DNA of 64,000 nt from Anastatus disparis (Eukaryota; Arthropoda; Insecta; Hymenoptera; Eupelmidae): positions 1,399,001 to 1,463,000 of the forward strand of contig JAFFSR010000035.1 in NCBI GenBank assembly GCA_017163975.1, read 5' to 3'. The position numbers and the translations under genes were made by a program. The notes below the pieces were generated by a model. That model did not search any database. It saw only the letters and a list, made by a program, of their open reading frames with translations, and was not told where the DNA came from. How positions within the stretch are numbered: the first letter of the stretch is position 1; each line of letters opens with the position of its first letter. Positions 33,478 through 44,649 of this stretch are shown here, in pieces.

Positions 33478-34542
33478 CTTTGAAAATTTGGTTCTTACAC
33501 TATAACATACACATAAAACAAAAAAGTAAATCAGCTTGAATATACGAACTTTATAGATTTTATTAAATGACAAACACTAGCTATACACTGAAAAGGGCGC
33601 CAGTCGCGTGATACGGACGCGACACCGTAAGTTATCTTAATCGTACTAATATTAAGGCCACGCGGTGGAAAGAGAGTCAACCATGTGTTCGATCAATTGA
33701 TGTGGGGTATTTGATTCGAAAATTACACAAATAAGTAGCTTGAACGAAAGCTGAAAAGAAAATCGGACACACTAATTAATACCACGCACGTGGTTACCAG
33801 CACACACGCGCAGAGACCAAGAAAAAAAACGATGTATCTTAATCGTTAACGCTTAACAGGAATTGAGGTTGTTGTAAAGCATTTATGCTTTTAATACTCA
33901 CACAATAATCACTCTCCTTTACACTCAGAAACCACAAACACGAGAGGTAAATACGACTTATTTTAGCTCTATACAATTGGTTGCGCAAGCACACAAAAAC
34001 GTCAAGTCGACCGACCTGTACGCAAACGGCAGAAGGAATTAGCATCTCAAGATGCATGCTTTTCCTTCTCCATGCGGCACGCTATGCGCGCTACCTTATA
34101 TTCTTGCCTTTTCCGGCTACTTGACTGCTAGAGTCAGGCTATGCGTAGACTAGGCACGTTGGTTAAGCTTTATTGTATATTAATGGTATCGTGATGTGCT
34201 GTGCACGCGGGTATAGTTAGTGGCTTGGGGTTGGTTGCAGCTTGACTGGCGTTGTCTCTCTCTTAACCGCACGCGAATTCAAGTTCTTCCTTCTGCCGCA
34301 TATATTATCATATTATAAAAGCAAGGTTTAAGTTACATGGCAATTTTGCCATGTTACAAGGTAATTGGTGGTAAAATCAGCATATTTACTGCAGCTAATG
34401 GTGAAACCTGTTTTATTGGCATGGAGTACGTAAGATAAATAATTTAAGTACCGCAAGAGTGCTTGGAGCAACAGCGGCAGCAGCAGTATGACGTGACCAC
34501 TACCAATCATACAACACCACTATCAAGTGTCCAGACACCTGG
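33478..34542. other. P1 interior without recognised gene
   Basis: I see no integrase, PLA2 or other Polinton motif on either strand. A short frame ISIFTAANGETCFIGMEY at about 34377-34430 may be part of the N-terminal region of the next gene, but I could not connect it. Confidence 0.4.
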
Positions 34543-35056
34543 GTGATTTCTGTCCGAACAGCCAAACGTGAAGTGGCGAATGTTTTGCGAGAAACACAGG
34601 AGACTCAACAGAGGGCCGAGGTGTTCGCCCGAGTTAAACCTAGTGTTTATCGTGACATTGATAGTCTTTTAGAAGAAATAAATATTCTTGAGAATGTGAA
34701 AAATCATTTATATTTTGAAATCCAAGCTGGTGGCTATGTACAGGTTAGATGTCGATGTGGTGAAAATTGTACAACTTAGATGCACACTTTTACACTATCG
34801 GAAGAATTGCTTAGAATTTTAGGTTTGGAAAATGTACCAATTTTCTCTCAAAGGTAATAAAGAACACTACATTGCTGGTAATCATCCAGCAAATCTTATA
34901 AACGGGCTACCAACCGTACTCATGGTTTATAGCAAAATTTGCCAGCTTTATGTAACAGGTGTGGCCTTTGCGCGATTACGTTTACGGAGGTGTAGCTGCT
35001 GTCTTCAGCGTTTCAGTCGATAGAATTAGATATAAGAGATAAACATTTGACTACAG
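34543..35056 (+). pseudogene. P1 penton/minor-capsid-like protein gene
   Basis: The first frame ends with FARVKPSVYRDIDSLLEEIN, NHLYFEIQAGGYVQVRC and a TAG (34777-34779) followed at once by an in-frame ATG and LSEELLRILGLENV. After a frameshift a second frame has NHPANLINGLPTVLMVYSKI, and a third ends FQSIELDIRDK. This series (LLEEIN, LS-LLG, VYSDI, then F-IE-IRD) matches the gene at 60767-61499 in P2 and a protein common to Polintons that I take to be the single jelly-roll minor capsid (penton) protein. That role is inference. Confidence 0.65.
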
Positions 35057-35097
35057 CACGCTGACTGTAATGCTTCACTTTAAGCGCATCCGATAAA

Positions 35098-35621
35098 ATG
35101 TCTGAGTTTCAAGATTTTTTCAATAACCAAATAGTTGGTGGTGAGGCTAAGTGTGTTAGAGTTGGTAAACCTTGTTTTGGTTATTACTAGCCGAGTGCGG
35201 GAAACGGTAGTTTTTTGAAAGGTTTCTTCCGAGCAGCTATACCAAAGATCAAGCAAGTTGCAAAAGTGGTTGGTAAGGAGGCACTACGAGCGGGTAGAAA
35301 TATCCTAGATGATGTCATTCTAGGTGGCAGACCGGTCAAAGAGGCGACCAAACAGCGCATTCGCGAGAGTGGTAAAAATCTCAAAAGAAAAGCTGACGTT
35401 GTTCTGGACAAATTGCTCTTGGGTAAGTCAAGTGCGAAAGAGGGGGAGGAATCAGAATATAAAAAGAAAAGCGAGACATCATCAAGTCACCGAGTGCACC
35501 TTATACTACAAACACCATAGCGGCTAGACGCTCGAAAAGTGGTAAAGTTGCGAAAAAGAAGAAGAAGCAGAATAAGAAAGCACGTGTTGCTAGAGATATT
35601 TTTGAAAATAAAAATTTTAAG
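35098..35621 (+). pseudogene. P1 adenovirus protein-X-like basic capsid-associated gene
   Basis: From ATG 35098 the frame has NQIVGGEAKCVRVGKPCFGY, a TAG at 35188-35190, then LKGFFRAAIPKIKQVAKVVG and KEALRAGRNILDDVILGG, followed by basic helices. After a frameshift near 35460 the end is very basic (KSGKVAKKKKKQNKKARVAR), running up to the MCP start. A small basic protein with a G-rich entry and GKEAL(R)xGxNIL is standard just upstream of the Polinton capsid gene and resembles adenovirus core/minor proteins. P2 has the homologue at 60230-60654. Confidence 0.7.
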
Positions 35622-36211
35622 ATGGCGTTGTTGCATATAGAATCTTGTCAGTCGATCAAGACGGAATTATCACTCTTTGAATTACCCTCGACACAGACTG
35701 CAATTGAAGGCTCTTACTGGGTACAGTACAAACCGATATCTTTACTTAACGACCAATCACCAATCGAATTTACCATCCCTGGCAACACTGAGTATCTAGA
35801 CTTGGCTCACAGAAGGTTAAATGTGAGTGTAAGTGCAACATGCACTAGTGCTGAACCACCTAAAGATTTGAACGTTGGACCAATAAATAATCTTTTGCAT
35901 TCGTTGTTCGATCAAGTCGACGTGCTATTTAACCCTTTGAAGCACACATTTTTGTATTTAATATTTTGAATTAAAAATCATCATTCGGGGGTTTTTGGGG
36001 TTACTAATAACGAATATGCTATCAGAATTATGATTTTCTAACTCCATGATGGCAGATTCAAGATGACGGACCAAAAATTTTCGAAAAACAATATATTTTT
36101 GGCTAAAAAACGAAATTTTTTGAGAATGTATTTTGGTTGTAATTTTTTTTGTGCATATATAATGTGACTATTACATATCACAAGGTTTCGGAAAAATCAA
36201 AATAGCCTTAT

Positions 36212-37390
36212 TCACCATTTCCTAGATTTTCCATCAATCTTATAAACTACGATTTTACGATCAGCCTCATCGACATGTCCCATGTGTTGATTATAATCTT
36301 TACACAACACTGGGCAGCTAATACTTTTCAGCGATCCATTTTTTTGACTCCGGTTAGTAACACTTATTTCTGTGGGATCATGATAATTAGACAGAGAATA
36401 CACTGGTTTTTTATTCATCCATTTTATCCAGAAAAGTCCTTCGTTTGAAGTTTGAAATTCATACTCTCCGATTTTCATGTCTTTATCAGGCATTTCATTT
36501 TTTGGCGAACCATGTCGATTTTGACTACTCAAGTACTTAACTGTTTTTCAGATTTATCAGCTTTCTCAGTGTATATTTAAAATTCGCAAATAAAACCAGA
36601 ATGATCAGCTCTCATCCAGCTTTTGAAACCGCGTTTCAATGATTTTGCTGGCATGTATTGCTTCAAACTGCTGCGATCTTTGAATTTTACCATTGACTCG
36701 TCTACTGTCTAATATTTTTCTGGTTTCCATCAGTTTTTGAAAGTATCATTTAGGATGTCTAGCATAGGTCTTATTTTGTATAGCTTGTCATATCCTGGTT
36801 AACCTTTTTGAGCCTCTTTAAAATTTTCATTGAGATGCAAATAATTCAAAATGTATCCAAAACAATTGACTGTCATAAGTGAAGAGATATATGAATTATG
36901 GAGTTAAGGATTCAAGGATCAGTAGTCACGATATCAAGGTAATTTATTGATAACCATTAGAATATTGATACCAAGAAAAACAAGCAATTCAGCTTTTGTT
37001 ATAGGGGGTTGTTTACCCTTTTTTTGATGCATGTATAAATTACTTGTTCAACGATAACATCCAACAGACCATCAAGAAATAAACAGAAGTAAATTTCTAA
37101 TGGCGTAGTAGCTTCATCAGGAACATTTGGCACAAACTCCTTGATAAAAGGAACATTACTTCTTGGTACACTATTTTTACTCCATATGACATTGTTTTCG
37201 ACAATACTGTCATCTTTGTCTTCTTTCAGTTCGTTTAACTGGCTACAATCTGAGATATTTTCGGATACATTACCTTCGTTTTTAGTATCTAAAGCAGTCT
37301 CGGCATTCTCCATGTCTGAAGTGCAAAGGCCATCTTCAGAATCACAGTCACTTGGAATTTCTGCTAGTTCAATAGCTTTAACCATTATTT
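36212..37390 (-). pseudogene. piggyBac transposase, internally deleted
   Basis: The N-terminal frame (37415-36999) has acidic sequence, then TPLEIYFCLFLDGLLDVIVEQ, the start of the conserved piggyBac core. Next, in broken frames at about 36860-36560: CFGYILNYLHLNENF, TVDESMVKFKDRSSLKQYMP (first catalytic Asp region) and SWMRADHSGFICEF. From 36532: KWMNKKPVYSLSNYHDPTE and KDYNQHMGHVDEADRKIV (third Asp region). The segment with the second catalytic Asp and its neighbours is missing between them. Stops are present, so the enzyme is dead. Confidence 0.88.
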
Positions 37391-37466
37391 TAGAAAAAAG
37401 TCTGATTTTGAACATAAAATATTAGAAAATGATCCGTTAACAATATAAAATCTTATCGATGTATTA

Positions 37467-40160
37467 TAGTCCAGTCATTGAAGCATTTCGGCTGGAAATT
37501 TTATCGGTTAGGATGGATTAACATGAAAATTTCTTAGTAGGTAAAGAATAGTCCAAAAAACTAAAGTTATATAATGCCGATGTGCGCTTTTGCCCAGGGG
37601 ATGGGAGCCACCCCTTCTCGGGGACGGTGAGAAAAAAAAACCATATAATTCGATGTAAAAATCAATTTGAAGCAAAAAGTTTTTAATGAGTTTTTTTGTT
37701 AAATGAATACTTTTCGAGCTATAGGTGATTGAAAACATAGATTTTTAGTGTAAAAAAGCATGTTTTCTGACGGTTTTTCATGAAATAACTTGAAAAGTTT
37801 TAATTTTATCAAAAAACTCATTAGTAACAAAAATGAAGCTTGTAAAAGAACAAAACGATTCCATTATTAATCATTATTTTATATACAATACATAAGGAAT
37901 TATGAATTATTGAATATTAATACTGTTACGCTTGAAACTTTAAGAGTAATATTCAACGTTAAATAACAAAAAAATGGCATACTTTTTGATAAAAATGTAT
38001 TAAATATTATTTGAAGGTATTAAGATTATCTTTAAAATCAATTTTGTTTTAAGTCAATAGTATGAAAATTAAAGGAGTTACAAGGAAAATAAAATTATTT
38101 TATATAGTTTGACAATAAAATTTCAATATTCAAACCACTGTCATTGAGACAGGTTTTGAAATATAGAGAAATCCTTTTGAGGTTTATCTTATTTAGGTAC
38201 CAACTATGTGTTCTAGAAGTTTCAGCAATTTAGGATGCTTATTTTTTTGAAAAATCAAGTTTATATAAAAAAAAATTTTTTTTATTTTTCAAAAATTCAT
38301 CCTTTTTTTAAAATCTCAATAATTAACAGATGTACGTAAAAAGTACCAGAGTTAAAAAATATAGCTTTCTTTCATGAATATTTTGTTTTTTTTTTATTTT
38401 TGTCCGATAAAAATCAACTGAGATATCAGTGTTAGAATTCTGTAATCAGAGCCAAGTACCACCTATTTTTGGCCCTTCAAACTAAAAAATCTCAAAGAAT
38501 AAAACTTTTTTAAAATTGATATTTACATGACTTGAAGATGATACAATTACCTACAAAATCCATTTTGGAACAATTAAAAAGCTTAAAAATTAGCGGAGTT
38601 ATCATAAAAAAACCAATTGTACTTTTTCGGTAAAATTTTCGGAGCGCATAAATTCGTTTATTTTCGAGTATTTTAGATACATACATTTAAATATTTTACA
38701 GTTTCTTTGAGTCAGTACGGTATATAGCTTCTATTCTTTTCAGTTCCTATATGTATATTTTGTAAGTGGACACACATATATGTATATATACATATATATC
38801 ATATAAGTATAAACTCAGATAGAAGAAAAGAAATGAGACTATGTAGCTTGCCGATTTGATATGGGACTGCGAAAGATATACAAATTAATAAATTAGAGAA
38901 CGTTAATTTATCTACGTATTTAGAAAATATGCGTTACCAGACCTTTATTAAGGCTACAACTAAAAATAGCGCTGTAAAATTGTCATCATTAGTTCCAACA
39001 GTTGATGCTTTATGCGAATATTTTAAAAGAGTATATTTGCAAACGCAAATATGGTTAGGAAATAAAAATATTCTTCCAACAAATTGGGGATGGATCCATA
39101 AAGATGGTTTTTTACAGCCTACAAGAATGCTAAACCATCCTGTACCAGAACAGCTTCTAAGAATGATTTTTTGCAACTGTAAGACTACTTGCAGTGCTAA
39201 TTGCAGTTGCAGAAAATTAGGATTATTTTGTAACTCGACATGTGGAACATGCTCCGGTGACAATTGTTTAAACTGTCCTCCGATTACAGATCCAGGAGAA
39301 GAAGAAGTCGAAATTGATAATGAATAGAATTTAAAAAAATTTATTTAAAAATTTAAGTGAAATATTTGTATTTTTTTATTTTGTTCTTATAATAATAATA
39401 ATAATTTTTAAGTTATGATAGTCTTATAATTTTAACCATAAATAGTCATTTTTAAATGTAAAATACTTAAATATATTCTAAATTTTATAATAAGACATAA
39501 AAAATATATTATTAATAGAATAAAAGTTATCAAATTATTAAAAGTACTAAAGACTCGTTTTTTTGGCATTTTATCATCAAGGGTTGTTTTTAAGGGTTGA
39601 AATGTTACAATGAAATAAAAATCATTATAAACTGTGAAAAAATGTCTAATTTAATATAAATATGTCATTACAGAATAATTTACATGTTCAAAATTATTTT
39701 TTTCTATTTTTCATCGTAAGGGGTAGTTTTTAAGGGTTGAAATAATGTAATAAATTAAAAATTATATCATAAACTTAAAACGTTAATATTTTTCCATAAT
39801 TGTATCATAAAAATATTTTTTAATATTAAAAACTATATATGCTCTTTTTATTAAGTCAAAGGGGTGGTTTTTAAGGGTTGTAAAAATGCTTAATATCATT
39901 AATTATGTTCCACAATATTAAACAATACTTATTTTAGACATTCCAAGATTATTTGAATTATATATAAGCGTAAATCGGCATTTTTACTATTTTTCAACTT
40001 TAAGGGTAGTTTTTACTCCTTTAAAGCAAAAAGCGCACCTCGCCGATATATAACTTTTGATCTGTAGGGTAATATAAGCTTAATCCCAAAGTTTTATGAA
40101 AATCGGTGCTAACCGAAAGAATTTCCAGGTTATACCCTATTTTTGCCTCCAATGACTGTA
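37467..40160 (+). mobile_element. CXC element, copy 2, nested in piggyBac
   Basis: Starts TAGTCCAGTCATTGAAGC and ends CCAATGACTGTA; the right terminus lacks four bases (GACT) relative to copy 1. TTA lies on both sides (37464-37466, 40161-40163). It is 2,694 bp with no MITE; the MITE B site is TTGA at 38144-38147. It carries an intact 132-residue CXC ORF. Confidence 0.87.
38929..39327 (+). CDS. Cysteine-rich CXC/TSO1-like ORF of the CXC element, copy 2 (intact)
   Basis: The 132-residue frame includes ALCEYFKRVYLQTQIWLGN (about residues 28-46), ILPTNWGWIHKDG, PEQLLRMIFCNCKTTCSANC and SCRKLGLFCNSTCGTCSGDN, ending in an acidic tail. The spaced C-x-C cluster resembles tesmin/TSO1 CXC motifs. I recall the series (helix, PTxWGW, then CNC cluster) as the C-terminus of longer insect proteins of unknown function. 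The frame is open upstream of the ATG for 22 codons after a stop, so it may be a captured last exon. Whether it is translated is unknown; it lies in a non-autonomous transposon. Confidence 0.6.
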   Translation: MRYQTFIKATTKNSAVKLSSLVPTVDALCEYFKRVYLQTQIWLGNKNILPTNWGWIHKDGFLQPTRMLNHPVPEQLLRMIFCNCKTTCSANCSCRKLGLFCNSTCGTCSGDNCLNCPPITDPGEEEVEIDNE

Positions 40161-42109
40161 TTATTATTGTTTTTACTATAAACAGTTAAATAGAATAAAA
40201 ATTTAATAAACTATTTCAAAATTATATATTCTGCACAAATATTCTTAAAACTGATTTCCGATTAAAGATATGTAATACTTAATTTTTTTACTCACCGAGA
40301 GAAGTCAGATTGAACATTTAGAAATTACAAATTTGAACGAAAAATCAAATCATTCCGTTGTAAAAAAAAATCTTATAGCAAATTCAGAAATAGGGATGCA
40401 AAATATATTTTGAGAATGGAGCATTGTTATGAAATCAATTTTTCGTATATACCCTTGTTGACCACTACAATTCCAATGTCAACTAAAATTTATAAATTCA
40501 AAAATTTCGATCTACGTTTTGTCATATCAGATTTAGAAAAATTAAAAATCATTTAGTATTTATATACTACCCAATTGATTTATATATTACCCAAAAACTC
40601 TTACATAGATACTTTCAGACATTTCTGTGTAAAAAAATATGGGATTGTCAAAATTTATAGTCTACTGTTTTGTAGCTAACATAGGTTTAGAAAATAGAAA
40701 TCTGACTATTTATTTTTTCTTATCTATCCCACAAAAGAAATTTTAGGCTAAAATAGATAAAATTTTTTAAAGTTTTTGTTTGTAATTTTGAATCTGCCAG
40801 GTTAGATTTTGAAAATCAAAATTCAGATGAAATATTCATTATTAAAGATTCTAAAACCTTCCAAATAAACATTTTCAGCCAAAAATATATTGATTTTCGA
40901 AAATTTTTGGTCCACCATTTTGAATCCATCATCTTGGAGTTAGGAAATCACAATTCTGATAGCATATTCGTTATCAGCGACCCCGAAAACCCTCAAGTCA
41001 ACGTTTTTAGCCAAAAATATATTGTTTTTCGAAAATTTTTGGTCCGCCATCTTGGAGTTAGGAAATCACAATTCTGATAGCATATTCATTATCAGAGATT
41101 TAAAAGCCTCCCTAAGTAAGCATTTTTAGCTAAAATTATATTGATTTCCGAGTATTTTTGGTCCGCCATCTTGAATCTGTCATCTCGAAGTTAATAAATC
41201 ACAATGCTGATAGCATATTCGTTATCAGCGACCCCAAAAACCTTCGAGTAAACGTTTTAAACAGTGAGTAGCTAATAAATTGCCTACACTAGAAGTTAGA
41301 AAAAGAATAGCATCTTATACGAATACGAAAAAGTCTCATGTAGTGCCTGAAAAAAGTGCAAGCCAAATCACATGCCTACAGTCCTTCCTTCTAAGAGACG
41401 TTGTGCTAAGTGTAGTACGAAAAAGATTCCTGCAAGAACAAAATACATGTATGAGATTTGCGAAGTACCATTGTGCAGTAGCACTATAAGAAATTGTTTT
41501 AGAGAATATCATAAATAAAATAATTCTATTAATAACAATAAATATAATAATAAAAATGTAAAAAAAAAGAAAGAATAATAGAAAAAAAAAGAAATCAAAA
41601 AAACGAAACATGGAGTTACGAGCTTACTACGTCATTGTGGTTAGCTTTGGGTGATGCCAAAGTGAGCATCTGAAACTACTTTTATATCCCAACTTTCAAA
41701 AATAACTAAGTAAACCCCCAAAACATTTTTTGTCAAAAATATATTGATGTTCTAAAACTTTTGGTCCGCATCTCGAATCCACCATCTTGAATTTAGAAAA
41801 TCAAAATTCTGATAGCATATTCGTAATCAGCAACCCCAAAAACCCCTTTAAATAAATTTTTATGAAAATCAAACAACAAACAGGTTTAAAAATGATTTTT
41901 TTTTAAATACGTTTTTTCTGCACTTTATTTATTTATAACAATTTATAAACAAATATAATAACATTTAACGTACAGGAGTATTATAGAGAAACCTTTCACC
42001 TATCCAAAAAGTCAACAACCTTAAAAAAATTTGCATGAATACGTTTTTTAAAAATAAAAATAGTAAGCTATTTTGGCGGTCCCTGTAGGGACCATCGTGC
42101 TTCAAAGGG
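40161..42109. repeat. piggyBac right interior with tandem blocks
   Basis: No supported gene. The repeated block (about 110-130 bp) containing AAATATATTGATTTTCGAAA and GGTCCGCCATCTTG recurs at about 40880, 41010, 41130 and 41740, diverged between copies. Confidence 0.7.
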
Positions 42110-43189
42110 TTAATCAGAAACCTATTTCACCACCAAACAATGCTTATGCATACAGAGCTTACATTGAAACATTACTATATTATGGCCCAACAGCTAAAAA
42201 GTCTCATTTAACGAGTGGATCGTGGTACGATGGTACCACAGGGAAAATGGACAATACCACAGGTGGTAATACAGGTCTCAGTCAGCGTAATTTCAGTACT
42301 TATGATTGACAGGAATATTGATTTACCCGGCTATTTACATTGTGATGTTTTTAATCAAGACAAATTATTACTGGATGGCGCTGAAGTTAGAGTATGGCTC
42401 ATGCGTTCTCGTGATGATTTCTGTCTTACACAGTAAATATTACCGAGGCTACGCTTTTTTTGCGCCAAGTAAGATTAAATCCTTCACTTGTGCTAGAATA
42501 CGAAAAACTATTGTCACAGACCACTGTAAAATACCCATTAAAACGTGTAGAAGTTAAGGCTGTTACGTTACATAATGGTGTGCATGGGGAAACAATCGAC
42601 AATGTCATATTAGGTCAACTGCCAAAAAGAATTATACTCGGTTTTGTTGAAAATAAAGCTTACAACGGTGATAAAAGTCTTAACCCGTTCAATTTTAAGA
42701 ATTTTAATATAAATTTTTTGTATCTGTAGGTTGATGGAATGCAGGTGTTATCGAAACCCTTAGAGCCAGTTTTCGAAAAAAGCAAAATGTACGTTGATGC
42801 TTATCATACACTTTTTTCGGCACTGGTATTCACTTTATGAATTTAGGCAACTCGATTACCCGTAAAGACTACCCAAACGGTTACTGCCTATTCGCTTTTG
42901 ATTTGACACCTGATTTATCGGCAAGTGATGGTAGTCATTGGAATTTGATAAAAAACGGTAATATACGAATTGATGTTAGATTTGACCCGTTGGAGGGCGC
43001 TGTAAATTGTATGATTTATGCTGAATACGACAATGTGTTTGAAATTGACTCGTCAAGACAGGTGGTCGTAGTTTATAGCGGTTGAGTAGTGGTGATGGTG
43101 GGGATATATTTCTCGCTATGTAAGTAGAGCAAAGACATCTTTATTATCCCATTCAGCGAGCAACTATCATTGCAAACAGTATCGACGTG

Positions 43190-43720
43190 ATGATTGACGT
43201 GCAGTTTTGAAAAGACAACAAAAATCGTTTGATTCTAAAGGAGGTGGCTGTACTTGCTAATCATAAAAACTTTATCGCTCATTGAATTGTGGCACCTTCT
43301 TGTAATTCAAGACGCTTACCTAAAAATGCTTTGAGACAGAACAATTGGGTGACACTGAATCTTCATGGTCTGAAGTGGTACGAAGGTGATATATCGATAA
43401 AAAGATTACACAAAAATTTGGAAGATATTTGCTAGCATTGTTGTACAATTTTCGTGCGAGGTCAAGAAAAGGTTGAACTACTTTCCAAGCTTACCATCTA
43501 TAAGATTAAAAATTTAGAAAAACCAGATTATCCAGCTTTTAGAAATTTAAATTTCAGCAGTGTACATTGCATGCATCATTACATAAAATCACCGTATTCA
43601 AATTACGCGTGTGCACTGAATAACGTTGCTAATCTGAAACATTGGCTACTAAAACTTAACCCCAGCGCGAAATCGCTGATTTTGGAAGAATTTTTCGAAA
43701 TTCTCCGCAATGAATTCAAA
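43190..43720 (+). pseudogene. P1 Polinton-associated gene, possibly exonuclease/RNase H-fold
   Basis: From ATG 43190 the frame reads MIDVQF, a stop, then NRLILKEVAVLANHKNFIAH and, after another stop, RQNNWVTLNLHGLKWYEGDI. From 43454 a frame gives RGQEKVELLSKLTIYKIKNL and YACALNNVANLKHWL. P2 has the same series at 55731-56190 (NRVIPKEVAIIAL, RENNWLTE, YVRGKQKWSILYG, CALNNAYRLKKWL). I recognise this as a gene often found in insect Polintons. The opening IDVQ and the layout suggest an RNase H-like or DEDD exonuclease fold, but this is a guess. Confidence 0.5.
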
Positions 43721-43732
43721 AGAGATTGTATG

Positions 43733-44560
43733 ATATTTGATATGGATCAAGTTTCACGCAGTTGGTATTTATCCAGCGGATCGGATTCCTCTGATGTGGG
43801 TGAGACCTTGTGCGTTCGTGCTTAAGAGGAGGTCACGTATCTCTGTCCTTTTCTAATCAAAGAATTGAGTTTTTTACAGAAACTAATAACTTTAGCAAAA
43901 AATGAAGAGAAAGCCGCATCTCGTAATAAAAAAAGCAATATTTTCTTTAATAAGAAAGAATTAATTTTATTGCTTCGTTTTCAAGAAAACCTTGAAAAAC
44001 TTAAATCATAGAGGTTAGGGTGGACAATTTGATTTTTCAAGGTTTTCTTGAGAACGAAGCAATAAAATTAATTTTTTCTTATCAAAGAAAATATTGCTTT
44101 ATCTGATACAAGATGCGGCTTTCTCTTCATTTTTTGATAAAGTTATTAGTTTTTGTAAAAAAATCATTTCTTTGATCAGAAAAGGACAGAGATACGTGAC
44201 CTCCTCTTAATACACAAAATTATAAACAGCGTGATGCGCACTGGGTGGCCATATACTTGATAAGTATGGCACAGGTGTGTACTCTGATAGTCTTGGTAAG
44301 CCACCACAAATTCCACAACATTTACGACGTATTCAGCAAAATTGAAAAAAATTTTAAATGGAATAATAAATGCTTACAAATGAATCTTCCGACGTTTTTG
44401 GTCATTATTGTATCATGTTTCTGTATTATATGTCTAGCGGATTGGGTTTCAAGAAATTCTTGGATAATTTTTTGCAGAATTTGCAAAAAAATGGTGCTAT
44501 AGTCAAGAATTTTATAGAAAAACTTGCTATGCGTAATTTGATACTTGACTGTCTCTGATT
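43733..44560 (+). pseudogene. P1 adenain-like cysteine protease, split by MITE B
   Basis: Before the MITE (to 43825) a frame shifted near 43763 encodes YPADRIPLMWVRPCAF. After the MITE (from 44207) it continues with DAHWVAIY, containing the catalytic His of adenain-type proteases. Next comes a shifted frame with YSDSLGKPPQIPQHLRR, where the catalytic Asp/Glu position lies, and then FGHYCIMFLYYMSSG with the catalytic Cys. These form the adenovirus-type maturation protease used by Polintons to process capsid proteins. Stops and frameshifts in addition to the MITE make it dead. Confidence 0.85.
43826..44206. mobile_element. Hairpin MITE family B, copy 2 (381 bp)
   Basis: Ends GAGGAGGTCACG and complement, TTAA on both sides (43822-43825, 44207-44210). 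Same length as copy 1 at 17937-18317, with arms that pair over almost the whole unit. Confidence 0.93.
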
Positions 44561-44600
44561 GGTTACACGCCAACTTTTTGCGACATCCCCACCAATTTTT

Positions 44601-44645
44601 ACAGTATAAGAGAAGTGGCATCCACTCGGTCTAACCACAGTTGTG
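44601..44645 (+). promoter_or_regulatory. Possible core promoter of the unrecognised P1 terminal gene
   Basis: TATAAGAG at 44605-44612 is followed about 34 bases later by CACAGTTG (44636-44643), which resembles the arthropod initiator (TCAGT). The ATG is at 44650. Spacing fits a TATA/Inr promoter, but this is a short-motif match. Confidence 0.35.
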
Positions 44646-44649
44646 TGTG

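Larger units (their letters stand above)
35933..42109 (-). mobile_element. piggyBac transposon (6,177 bp) inside the P1 capsid gene
   Basis: Terminal inverted repeats CCCTTTGAAGCAC (35933) and its complement (ending 42109) lie between TTAA copies (35929-35932, 42110-42113), exactly the piggyBac signature. A broken piggyBac transposase is on the minus strand (36212-37390). A CXC element is nested at 37467-40160. The interior 40780-41860 holds four or five repeats of a block containing TTGGTCCGCCATCTTG and GATAGCATATTCGTTATCAG; one inverted copy is near the left end (about 35980-36110). A short palindrome GGTCCCTGTAGGGACC sits just inside the right end. Confidence 0.93.
35622..43084 (+). pseudogene. 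P1 double jelly-roll major capsid protein gene, split by piggyBac
   Basis: The first part (35622-35932) starts MALLHIESCQSIKTELSLFE and includes GSYWVQYKPI and NNLLHSLFDQVDVLFN. The piggyBac interrupts it at TTAA within an Asn codon; after 42110 the same frame continues with PNNAYAYRAYIETLLYYGP. Further parts (42306-42436, 42460-42729, 42733-43084) include VKAVTLHNGVHGETIDN, NPFNFKNFNINFLYL, GSHWNLIKNGNIRIDVRF and the end YAEYDNVFEIDSSRQVVVVY. These are Polinton MCP hallmarks. Other stops and frameshifts occur after 42309. P2 carries a homologue at 58880-60209. Confidence 0.88.

Noticed and set aside
41280..41611. Two overlapping ORFs in the piggyBac right arm
   Set aside because: Low-complexity, Lys/Asn- or Phe-rich and without relatives; lies in repeat blocks.
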